This document shows positions 15,931 to 23,742 of a DNA stretch of 26,171 nt, in pieces (position 1 is the first letter of the stretch; every line of letters begins with the position of its first letter). A program made the translations under genes and the position numbers. The DNA lies in the IMG/VR virus record IMGVR_UViG_3300042261_001991, positions 1 to 26,171 of that record. One strand, given 5' to 3'. The notes below the pieces were generated by a model. The model was not told the DNA's origin. It saw only the letters and a program-made list of their open reading frames with translations, and ran no database searches. This DNA comes from a virus.

Positions 15931-18153
15931 TTAAAAATTTTCATTTTTGTAAAAACATAATATAAATTCATTAGTAAATTTTCCTTCATTATTTTCTACA
16001 ACAAAACTATCACTTTCAAAAAGAAATTCTTCAAGTTTTATTATTGCTTTTTTTCTTATTAGTTTATTAAATAGATTTATATGAATTAATTCAGATAGGT
16101 TTAATAACAATAAATTATCACCTTCAACAAAATTTACTAATTTAGGTAACTTTTCTTTCTCACGCCAAGATTTAACGTCAGAAAGTAAAATTTCATTGTC
16201 TGTTTGATCAAAAATTTTAGAAATTTCTTTTGTGTTAAAAATCCATGTTGCTGGTGAAAGTATAATATTTTTATATGTTACTCTTGGTAAATAAGTGAAT
16301 ATATTTTCCAATGGTCCCCAACTGAATCCTAAACTGTTAAAACAGTTTTGATAACTTAAGTTACAAAGAAATTCGTAGATTGGTAAAGAATTATTTGAAT
16401 AGTTATGTGCATTCGTAAGTGTTGGGATTATTTCTTTATTTAATCTTTTGGATCTTAAAATTATTTTGTCATATTTTATTGAAATAACCAAATCATCAAT
16501 TTGAATTTGATTTTCATATGGCAAAGTTGACTTACAAAGGTATGGTATTTCATAATCTCTTAAATGTGGTCTAGTTAATATATTACCTGTTCTTGATTGT
16601 GGAAGATGAACTATTTCAGCTAGAATAACATTTTTATTGATTTCTTGTTCTTTCAAAGTAATTTCTTTTACAAGATTATTTATTTTTTCATTAGAATAAC
16701 AAAACCTTGATATTAATTTAGCAGCATAACTCATTATTCCTTTTAAATAAATCAAAGATTGATTATTAAAATTGTTTGACAATAAATTACCAAAAACAGA
16801 AAATGTTGATGGTAAATCCAATTTTAAATCATCTAATTCAGAAAAATCTTCATCATTGAATACTATTCCTCTGTTATTATTATTAATATTCTTTACATAA
16901 TATTTTAATAGAAATATTTGTATTTTATTAAATTTAATATCATCATTTAATCCTAAATTAATTAAAGGAATATCTTCAATTAGTGGATTTAAATCAATAT
17001 TATTTAGGTGATTTAAATTTATTCCTGATTCAGGATCTAGTGCCGCATATAAGGGAACTTCTTTATCACCAAATCTTTCCATAAAAACTTTTTTAAAATC
17101 TGAAAGAAATATATTATTGGTATAAACTGTTAATATTTTTAAAAAATCTATAGATTTTAAAATATTTTCGACTAAGTTTTTATCAATTTCACACACTTCA
17201 GAATCTTTATACATATCTACTTGAAATAAATTCTTTTCTAATAAGGGTATTTCTAAGCTTTTTATTAATTCACTTGTGGTTTCATATAATAAAATTGATC
17301 CACCAATCTTATTACTATTAATTACATCTAATTGTTTGTAAATGCTTTCAACCCTATATAACAATTCATTTTTTAAATTTGTATTTTTTAATATTGTAAA
17401 AAATATTTGATAAAATTCATCTCCAGTTACAGATGGTTCAAATTCGTTTAAAAGAATTTTATTCTCAATTAAACTATCTAGAAGATTATGTGATTCTTCA
17501 AATTCAAGTCCATTATAAGATAAGAATTCAATAATGTCGTTATAATAACAACCAAATCTTGTCATTTTTAATATACTATCAATAAAAATATTTGATTCAA
17601 AGGAAGTATTATTGTACTTTCTTAATTGATTTATATAATGATAATCATAATACCGATATTTTGTTGATAATTTAAATATTGAAGTATTTTTAAAATATTT
17701 TAAGTTTTTCTTAATTAATTCATTTTTTGATAAATTCTCAACAATATTACACAATAAATCCATATCTAATCTTAAATGCAGATTATTATATTCATTTTCC
17801 AATAACTTTATTACAGTGCTATTACTTATTTTACCTATAGTACAACCAGCAAATAATCCAAAAGGTGTGCATCTTGTAGACATTCTAATTAAATATTGCA
17901 TTAATGAAAATTTGAATTCATTTTTCTTTTTGGGATTAGTAATATTTTTTTCTAAATAAAATTTGCAAGTTTGATAAATTGAAGTTGATGCTATATATAA
18001 AGATTCTAAAACAAATTCACTCGATAAAATTTCATTTATTGAACTATCAAAATCTTTAAAAATATTGTCAATATTAAAATAAAAATCGATTGGCTTTAAA
18101 GGAGTTCGTAAAATAAAATGTTCAAAATATTTAAAGTTCTGATGTATTTTCAT
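15931..18153 (-). CDS. LanB glutamylation protein (lantibiotic dehydratase N-terminal)
   Basis: The product is 740 aa, the size of the glutamylation part of LanB (PF04738), without the elimination domain. Motifs in order: LRTPLKP (15-21), RMSTRCTPFGLFAG (90-103; Arg90, Arg94 and Thr96 correspond to the conserved NisB Arg/Thr set), HLRLDMDLL (126-134), FGDKEVPLYAALDPESG (361-377), RTGNILTRP (521-529) and LTNAHN (579-584). These are the residues of the glutamyl-tRNA-dependent activation of Ser/Thr. It follows the LanC stop by three bases with no ribosome site, implying coupling. Very AT-rich: 14 G/C in the 60 bases from 17401, against 21 in the 60 bases from 5701. No sign of truncation or frameshift. 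Confidence 0.9.
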   Translation of the reverse strand: MKIHQNFKYFEHFILRTPLKPIDFYFNIDNIFKDFDSSINEILSSEFVLESLYIASTSIYQTCKFYLEKNITNPKKKNEFKFSLMQYLIRMSTRCTPFGLFAGCTIGKISNSTVIKLLENEYNNLHLRLDMDLLCNIVENLSKNELIKKNLKYFKNTSIFKLSTKYRYYDYHYINQLRKYNNTSFESNIFIDSILKMTRFGCYYNDIIEFLSYNGLEFEESHNLLDSLIENKILLNEFEPSVTGDEFYQIFFTILKNTNLKNELLYRVESIYKQLDVINSNKIGGSILLYETTSELIKSLEIPLLEKNLFQVDMYKDSEVCEIDKNLVENILKSIDFLKILTVYTNNIFLSDFKKVFMERFGDKEVPLYAALDPESGINLNHLNNIDLNPLIEDIPLINLGLNDDIKFNKIQIFLLKYYVKNINNNNRGIVFNDEDFSELDDLKLDLPSTFSVFGNLLSNNFNNQSLIYLKGIMSYAAKLISRFCYSNEKINNLVKEITLKEQEINKNVILAEIVHLPQSRTGNILTRPHLRDYEIPYLCKSTLPYENQIQIDDLVISIKYDKIILRSKRLNKEIIPTLTNAHNYSNNSLPIYEFLCNLSYQNCFNSLGFSWGPLENIFTYLPRVTYKNIILSPATWIFNTKEISKIFDQTDNEILLSDVKSWREKEKLPKLVNFVEGDNLLLLNLSELIHINLFNKLIRKKAIIKLEEFLFESDSFVVENNEGKFTNEFILCFYKNENF

Positions 18154-18156
18154 AAA

Positions 18157-19374
18157 TTAACTAATTAACAAGCATTCATCCCAGTTTGGTTCAATTGAAG
18201 ATACTGAAGCTAGTAACACTAATCCAATTCCAGCTATACCCAATAATAAATTAGTCATTGGATGGTATCCACCTTCAACATTTGATAAAAAAGTTTTATA
18301 CCCTGCAAATCCATCTGCGAACGATGCCATTGATAAAGTTTCATTAATCCAAAATTCAGATGCAAACTTAAAATCGCTAATATTTGTATAATTATACATT
18401 CTATTAAAAATATGAGCTATACCTGCAGTTCCATGACAAATACCAGCATCAAAAACCGAATTAATTTTTAAATCTCTGCGTTTAGAAGAATGATATAAAA
18501 TATCAAGAGAGTGTTCAAACCAAATATTATTGTCAAGCGCTTTTGATGCAAAATAAAGAGCTAATCCGATACCAAGATCTCCATAACACCATGAAAGACG
18601 AGAAGATGCTGATATTTGTTGATCATTATTGATCCAATATGGAAATTTTGATAAGTTAGTTTCGGATTTATTTTCTTTAGATAATAGAAAGTTAATTGTT
18701 TTATTTAATAATTCTTCAATTAAATAATTCTCATTTATTTTGTGGAATATTTTTGATAAAAAAATAATAATACTTGGTAATCCATGAGCTAATCCAAAAT
18801 TTATAACTTCTTGTTTAGCTGAATAATTAAAAGATTGTAACGGAAAATATTTATTTCCATTAAATTGAGAATTATATAAATTACGAATAATTTCAGTTAA
18901 CAAATAATTTTCTCTTTTTAGTTGATTCCTTTTAAAAAAGTAAAGGCCATATCCTAATGTTCCATAAAGAAAATCATAATTATTTTTTTTATTTAATTCT
19001 TGAATTAAAACTGTAGAAAGAGTACTATCAAGATCATTAAAAAATGTATTTGTATCAATTTCTATGAGATTCTTTTCGTGTAAATGTGTAAATATCCAAC
19101 CTAATCCACACAACCCATCACTAAATGCTGTATTAGGAATATACTCGTTACAGTTAATTCTTTCTATTAAATTTGTTATTATATTAAAACCATGAAATAA
19201 ATGGGTAGTATTTTTAGAATGCAAATAGTAATAATAAAAAAACAAAGCAATACCTCCAAAACCAGACATTAATCCAAAATCCCTAGTGTCTGTTAAATGA
19301 ATCAAAATGCTTTTACTTATCTCTTCAATTTTAGCTTCGATATCTTTGTTATCAGTTAATTTTGTCCAACTCAT
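18157..19374 (-). CDS. lanC: LanC-type lanthionine cyclase
   Basis: The product is 405 aa, the usual LanC length. The zinc ligands are present: Cys263 in SWCYGDLGIG, Cys313 and His314 in ICHGTAGIAH. His197 in GLAHGLP matches the conserved active-site His. Repeated GL/GG motifs (SGFGGIALFF 37-46, DGLCGLGW 86-93, GTLGYGLYFF 138-147, LLGIAGIGLVLL 377-388) mark the alpha/alpha toroid. It would add Cys thiols to dehydrated residues to form lanthionine rings. A short AAAGAA is the only hint of a ribosome site. It lies between the S41 peptidase (24-base gap) and LanB. All expected catalytic residues are intact, so it should be active. Confidence 0.92.
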   Translation of the reverse strand: MSWTKLTDNKDIEAKIEEISKSILIHLTDTRDFGLMSGFGGIALFFYYYYLHSKNTTHLFHGFNIITNLIERINCNEYIPNTAFSDGLCGLGWIFTHLHEKNLIEIDTNTFFNDLDSTLSTVLIQELNKKNNYDFLYGTLGYGLYFFKRNQLKRENYLLTEIIRNLYNSQFNGNKYFPLQSFNYSAKQEVINFGLAHGLPSIIIFLSKIFHKINENYLIEELLNKTINFLLSKENKSETNLSKFPYWINNDQQISASSRLSWCYGDLGIGLALYFASKALDNNIWFEHSLDILYHSSKRRDLKINSVFDAGICHGTAGIAHIFNRMYNYTNISDFKFASEFWINETLSMASFADGFAGYKTFLSNVEGGYHPMTNLLLGIAGIGLVLLASVSSIEPNWDECLLIS

Positions 19375-19398
19375 AAATTAATTCTTTTTTACAAATAA

Positions 19399-21666
19399 TC
19401 ATTTAAGATATTCAATTGCCTTCTCAATAACTTCGTCACTTTCCTCAATAATTCCTTTAATAGTCCTTTGAACATTTATATCAGGTGTAATGCCATTAAT
19501 AAATAATTGACTGTCATCTTCATTTGTAATCTTCATTCCGGAAAAATTAAACATTAAATTTCCTAGTAATTTAATTTTTATAACATTTCCGTTTGCTCCA
19601 GCCGTTCTTTCACCTATAAATGTACCAATTTTATTTAATTTAAACAAAGAAGCTAAGGTTTCGCCATAACTAATAGTTCCATTGTCAATTAAAAAAACTT
19701 TCTTACAAGGCAAGTAATTTTCGTTTGGTATTATTTGCCATTTAACGTTTTTAAATTTTATATCGATTCTGTCTGGATAAATTATTTCTGGTATAAGCAT
19801 ATTGGGGCTACTTGTAGTTTTTTTTGTTAACTTTGATATGAATGGAAAAATATTATTTTTGGGGTACTTCCTTAAATCAACAATTAGTCCATTCGCATTT
19901 TTCAATTGGTCTAAATGTATATTAAAACTATCTAAGTTAAATGAAGATAAGTCTATATAAACATTATTTCCACTTAAAAATCTAATACCAGAATTATTTA
20001 TTAAATCATCTTTCCATAATTTATTTCTAAGCACTCTTGCTAGTTTAAAGTTCATTGAAGTATTATTTCTAATCACAGAAATTTGTATTGAATCTTCAGA
20101 GTTAGATTCACCGAAATAACCATAATTTAGATTCATCCATCTTTTCAATTGAGGTGAGCCACAAATAAATTTCTCTCTATCATTTAAGATGTTTATTGCT
20201 GGTACATTATCAATATGAGTTATAATATCGCCAAGTTTTATTGGAATTGGATCCAATATTTTATCACAAACAACTTGATTATTTACAAATGTCGATTTAA
20301 AAGGCAAAATTCTTTTTGGCATATTCCCTGGCATTAAAACGCTTATATGGCCATCTTTAAGTGGCTCTAACATTAATTTTAATTCAGTTATATAATCTGA
20401 AGTATTTTGAATGTTCTCTAAATTGATTAAAGTGGTTTTCAATTGAGTAGTCCAATCTAATTTAGTATATTCAAAATATGGGTAAAAATGCTGAATGATA
20501 TTCCAAACAATTATAATATTTGCGATTTGGACATTTCTTTGACTAATGAAATTTTTATTATAAACGGTTGTATCAAAATAAGAAATTGATAATTCATTAT
20601 TATCTAAATGAGGATCACGATAAATTGTAAGAGGTATTCTACATTTTAAATTAGAGATCAATTCTTTTTCAAAAAATTCGTTTGGCTTAGGATAAATATT
20701 AAATAATTCACCTGAATATGCATTTTCTAACTTAGATATTTCAAAAGATGATTTACCTTCAATTGGTTCATTTGTTTTTTGTTTTAAAGTATATGAATTT
20801 CCAATAATCTGCCAGTCTTTTGGAACTCCTTCAGAATCAAATTCTTCGAAATCGCCATTTGGTATAATTATGTTTGATAATTCCCCATTTTTAGATTCTA
20901 ATAATTTTAAATCATCTAATTCTATTTCGCCTTTACCATTAAATGTTATACCAATTGATAAGTAATCAGCAGAATCAGAAACAAACATTTTTATAGTAGA
21001 TTCTGTAAATCCATCTGTCCTGATTGCCTCTTCAGAATAAATAGATGAAAATGAAAAATTCTTTTTATAATTTGATGCTGAAATGCTAACAAAACTATTT
21101 GTATCAATAAACTTTGTTCTGATTTTTAATTTAAAAGTTAATTCTTTACCACGATAATTAGCTGCATTCAATATTCGAAAACAATTAAAATCGTTATTAT
21201 TGGAATCAGTACTTAAGTTTACTCTAACACTCTTAAAAACATCTTTATTAATTATACTATCATGAATACTTGCAAAACCTAAATATTGCCAAAAAACTGG
21301 TTTGGAATTATTTTCAGAATTAAATATATTCTTACTTTTTATTATATTATTATTCTGAAATATTTGAATATATGGAGCAATTGGGAAAAAAATATCTTGT
21401 AATTTCTTTTCTAAATCATTCAAACTATTAAGATTTTCAATTTCATTTAAATTTGTTATTAAAAGATTATTCCAATCTAAAGAATTAGCTTTATCTCCAG
21501 GATAGAAATACTTCACATAACCATATAGCTTGGCAAATGCTACTAAATTATCTATTTTTCTAGCCTCAATTTGAGCATAAACACTAGAAAAATTAAATAT
21601 AGTTATCAAATATACAATATTAATAAAAATACAAATTATATAAATCTTAAATTTCGTTTTCCTCAT
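19399..21666 (-). CDS. Secreted S41-family peptidase, candidate leader protease
   Basis: The product is 755 aa. A signal peptide (1-31, cleaved after VYA) is followed by the LVAFAKLYGYVKYFYPGDKA segment (41-60), typical of a Bacteroidota S41 group; the motif returns as VWNIIQHFYPYFEYTKLDW (387-405). Residues ~120-260 look like a beta-sandwich. A PDZ-like region (~451-545, with LGDIITHIDNVPA) precedes the peptidase core, where GTISYGE (663-669) holds the candidate nucleophile Ser666 and GERTAGANGNV (685-695) is the usual following loop. C-terminal-processing-type serine peptidases act in the periplasm or outside the cell. Located inside the lanthipeptide operon, it may remove the leader from the modified precursor or protect the producer. 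Either is inference; S41 enzymes also occur in many unrelated contexts. No Shine-Dalgarno is visible. Confidence 0.8.
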   Translation of the reverse strand: MRKTKFKIYIICIFINIVYLITIFNFSSVYAQIEARKIDNLVAFAKLYGYVKYFYPGDKANSLDWNNLLITNLNEIENLNSLNDLEKKLQDIFFPIAPYIQIFQNNNIIKSKNIFNSENNSKPVFWQYLGFASIHDSIINKDVFKSVRVNLSTDSNNNDFNCFRILNAANYRGKELTFKLKIRTKFIDTNSFVSISASNYKKNFSFSSIYSEEAIRTDGFTESTIKMFVSDSADYLSIGITFNGKGEIELDDLKLLESKNGELSNIIIPNGDFEEFDSEGVPKDWQIIGNSYTLKQKTNEPIEGKSSFEISKLENAYSGELFNIYPKPNEFFEKELISNLKCRIPLTIYRDPHLDNNELSISYFDTTVYNKNFISQRNVQIANIIIVWNIIQHFYPYFEYTKLDWTTQLKTTLINLENIQNTSDYITELKLMLEPLKDGHISVLMPGNMPKRILPFKSTFVNNQVVCDKILDPIPIKLGDIITHIDNVPAINILNDREKFICGSPQLKRWMNLNYGYFGESNSEDSIQISVIRNNTSMNFKLARVLRNKLWKDDLINNSGIRFLSGNNVYIDLSSFNLDSFNIHLDQLKNANGLIVDLRKYPKNNIFPFISKLTKKTTSSPNMLIPEIIYPDRIDIKFKNVKWQIIPNENYLPCKKVFLIDNGTISYGETLASLFKLNKIGTFIGERTAGANGNVIKIKLLGNLMFNFSGMKITNEDDSQLFINGITPDINVQRTIKGIIEESDEVIEKAIEYLK

Positions 21667-21754
21667 TTTAATTCTATGCCATTAAGATTATCAATATTTA
21701 ATAATAACTTAATTGTATTACGTATGTAATTATATCAAATTGTTTTAACATATA

Positions 21755-22594
21755 TTAACCAAACATTATACATGCACCTGGATCAGCTTTTGAACCACCT
21801 GTATCTGGTGGAAAGCACTTATCACCACAACTAACACATGAGAAGCAAGTATTATCTGGATTACAAGAATTTTGATTACAAGTTATTTTAATTGTACCAG
21901 TATTAGTTAGACTTAATAATGGTTTAGAATGTTGAGTAATTACTTCTTTGTTTAAATTTAAACTAGGTGATAAAATTAATGGTCTAATTAATTGCAGATT
22001 ATTACTAATTGGCAGAATTACTGTTCTCAAATCAAATATTGAAGTATTGTTAGAAGTATCATTTAATCTAATACCAATATGAACCTCACCAATGAAATTA
22101 CTAAATAAAGCCTTTAGTGTTTGAGCACCTGTCCAAGGTCCAGTACCAAAATCAATAACTTGAATTTTCTCATTAAAATTCCCATTAGTTCCTGCATTAT
22201 CTAAAATACTTATTTGAATTGAATTGTAATTTAAACCACCCAAATTAATTGGGATGTCTATTTCATATTTTAATTCTCCTGGGTTATTTCCATATACATA
22301 AATCAAGTTTTTTAAAGCAGGTGGTCCAGAAATATTAGCTGATTGTGTTTGAGCATTCATTGCATTAGCTAACATTCCTTCGTTTGGAAATTGTGCAGCA
22401 TTAACAGCAACAACAACTGGATTTGATGTAATAGTTAATGGTGAATTTACCCAGCTACTATTAGGTAAATTATAATTTGAACTTAATTTTACAATACCTG
22501 GAGTTACTCCAATCATTGAAAAGGCAATAATATCTGTAATTTGTGATGGAAGTGAATTAGCTAAATCCATCCAACCGCCTGAAAACTGTCCCAT
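21755..22594 (-). CDS. lanA: Putative lanthipeptide precursor with very large leader domain
   Basis: The product is 279 aa. Residues 1-238 contain no cysteine; all seven (239, 244, 250, 253, 256, 260, 275) lie in the last 41, in a region also rich in Ser/Thr (T238, S243, T249, S252, S255, T265, S268) and Gly, which is what a LanB/LanC substrate needs. The N-terminal ~200 residues look beta-rich and are paralogous to the protein encoded upstream (shared GW near the N-terminus, NAMN.QTQ at 77-84, PPALKNLIYVYGN, QISIL, GIR and ILP). No GG, FNLD-type or nitrile-hydratase-like leader is recognised, and typical leaders are far shorter. AGGAGAT lies six bases upstream of the ATG. It could instead be a Cys-rich structural protein, but operon position supports the precursor role. 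Confidence 0.72.
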   Translation of the reverse strand: MGQFSGGWMDLANSLPSQITDIIAFSMIGVTPGIVKLSSNYNLPNSSWVNSPLTITSNPVVVAVNAAQFPNEGMLANAMNAQTQSANISGPPALKNLIYVYGNNPGELKYEIDIPINLGGLNYNSIQISILDNAGTNGNFNEKIQVIDFGTGPWTGAQTLKALFSNFIGEVHIGIRLNDTSNNTSIFDLRTVILPISNNLQLIRPLILSPSLNLNKEVITQHSKPLLSLTNTGTIKITCNQNSCNPDNTCFSCVSCGDKCFPPDTGGSKADPGACIMFG

Positions 22595-22648
22595 TTTTCG
22601 ATCTCCTAAAATTTATTAATTTTTTTGGTTAAAACTATAATAATAATT

Positions 22649-23359
22649 TTATATTAAGATTATATTAGCTATATTTTTATTTAAGTAATTCATTATATTT
22701 AAAAAATTTATTTGATTATTTAATTCATTAAAATTATTTGGTAAAATACACATTCTTAAAACTAAAATTGAACTTTCTATTAAAGGAGGATGCGGTGGTA
22801 TTGAACTATCATAATCTATTCTTATACCAAGATTTACTGAACCATAATATCCAGATAAAATTAGTTTTAATGTAAAAGGACCGGAAGTGAATGGTGCATT
22901 TCCAAATTCAAAAACTTCAATATTGCCATTCTTATCACCAGTTGTTGCAATATTTTCTAAAATACTTATTTGAAGATTATTAATTATTCCAGATGTTGAA
23001 TTAAAAAAAATATCAAAACTGAATTTAAAATCATGAGGATCATTACCATAAGCAAATATTAAATTTCGCAAAGGAGGCGAAACCAATGATTGATTCATAT
23101 ATTGTGTTTGCATATTCATAGCATTTACAATCGTCACATCTTCATTATTTAAAAAATTGATGGGAATTGATTGAACTGTATTAAAACTTAGAGGTGAAGT
23201 ATTCCAAACACCATTTAAAGGAGTATTAAATGAAGGAGAATCAATTACATAACCATTCCTAATTACACTTCCTATGATAGAAGCGTAAGACAGAACTTCA
23301 GTTATAGGTATAGGTTCCTTTTTTATTAATCCTCTCCAACCTTGATTGAATCTAGCCAT
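22649..23359 (-). CDS. Core-less paralogue of the putative precursor
   Basis: The product is 236 aa and shares the domain of the 279-aa protein: F..GW..L near the start, W..SPL (~52), NAMN.QTQ, PPLRNLIFAYGNDP, LQISILEN, FG.AP.T, G..NLGIR and ILP. It stops where that protein's Cys-rich tail would begin and ends in an Asn/Ile-rich segment without Cys-rich sequence; the 54 bases after the stop hold no lost core in any frame. It is the first gene of the operon, with AAGGAA before its ATG. It may be a partner, decoy, immunity or assembly protein, or a precursor that lost its core. Family not recognised. Confidence 0.7.
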   Translation of the reverse strand: MARFNQGWRGLIKKEPIPITEVLSYASIIGSVIRNGYVIDSPSFNTPLNGVWNTSPLSFNTVQSIPINFLNNEDVTIVNAMNMQTQYMNQSLVSPPLRNLIFAYGNDPHDFKFSFDIFFNSTSGIINNLQISILENIATTGDKNGNIEVFEFGNAPFTSGPFTLKLILSGYYGSVNLGIRIDYDSSIPPHPPLIESSILVLRMCILPNNFNELNNQINFLNIMNYLNKNIANIILI

Positions 23360-23383
23360 TAATGTTTTCCTTAATAGTACATG

Positions 23384-23414
23384 CCAACATAATTATTGTA
23401 TTATCATAATTCAA
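23384..23414 (-). promoter_or_regulatory. Possible promoter for the lanthipeptide operon
   Basis: On the minus strand TTG (23414-23412), a 20-base spacer and TATGTTGG (23391-23384) match the Bacteroidota TTG-N17-23-TAnnTTTG form with one mismatch. The leader to the ATG at 23359 would be about 18 bases and holds AAGGAA. Confidence 0.3.
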
Positions 23415-23456
23415 TGAAACTTCAATAATTTATAATAGTATATGGATTTTTTTGGG

Positions 23457-23477
23457 AAAAAGGTGACACTTTTTTTT
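23457..23477 (+). terminator. Terminator-like hairpin in the divergent gap
   Basis: AAAAAG, a GTGACA loop and CTTTTT form a six-pair stem, with eight T in a row on the plus strand. No plus-strand gene ends before it. On the minus strand it would precede the lanthipeptide operon and could shield it from read-through. Confidence 0.3.
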
Positions 23478-23670
23478 AAAATAATTTTGTGTAAAGCATA
23501 AGTCCTTTAAAATATTAAATTTTATTGCATCTATGTTCTTATCTATAAGATTCATACTAAATTCCATGGTAACCTGTTTCAATACAACCACTGAATACAT
23601 GCAGATTGGAAGGTACTGAGTGCATTTACCAGAACTCAGGATTTGATTTGTTTTGCATTGTTTAAAATGC

Positions 23671-23713
23671 CAAAACAGTAAAAATTGATACTGAAATATG
23701 GCTGTTTTGATAC
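23671..23713. repeat. Operator-like repeats ahead of the methyltransferase
   Basis: CAAAACAG (23671-23678) and CTGTTTTG (23702-23709) are perfect inverted copies. TTGATAC occurs at 23685-23691 and 23707-23713, a 22-base step, about two helical turns. GCATT/AATGC at 23655-23670 is a further small palindrome. They lie 30-90 bases upstream of the ATG at 23743. Confidence 0.4.
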
Positions 23714-23742
23714 AAATTTGGTACTAATGTAAAGCTTGAATA

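Larger units (their letters stand above)
23360..23742. other. Divergent intergenic regulatory region
   Basis: No gene is seen. On the left is a possible promoter for the lanthipeptide operon, then an A5/T8 hairpin (23457-23477), and near the right end several short direct and inverted repeats ahead of the methyltransferase gene. The gap separates two divergent units. Confidence 0.6.

Noticed and set aside
15931-18153. Thiopeptide cluster instead of a lanthipeptide cluster
   Set aside because: The split LanB would fit, but a LanC with intact zinc ligands is present and no cycloaddition enzyme or YcaO gene is seen.
21717-21730. Small palindrome ATTAC/GTAAT between the precursor and the S41 gene as an attenuator
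   Set aside because: Only five pairs with a four-base loop and no T run; too weak to call, although an attenuator in this place would be sensible.
14632-23742. Insertion sequence or integron-type boundaries of the cassette
   Set aside because: No transposase, integrase, terminal inverted repeats or matching direct repeats could be found by eye at either edge.
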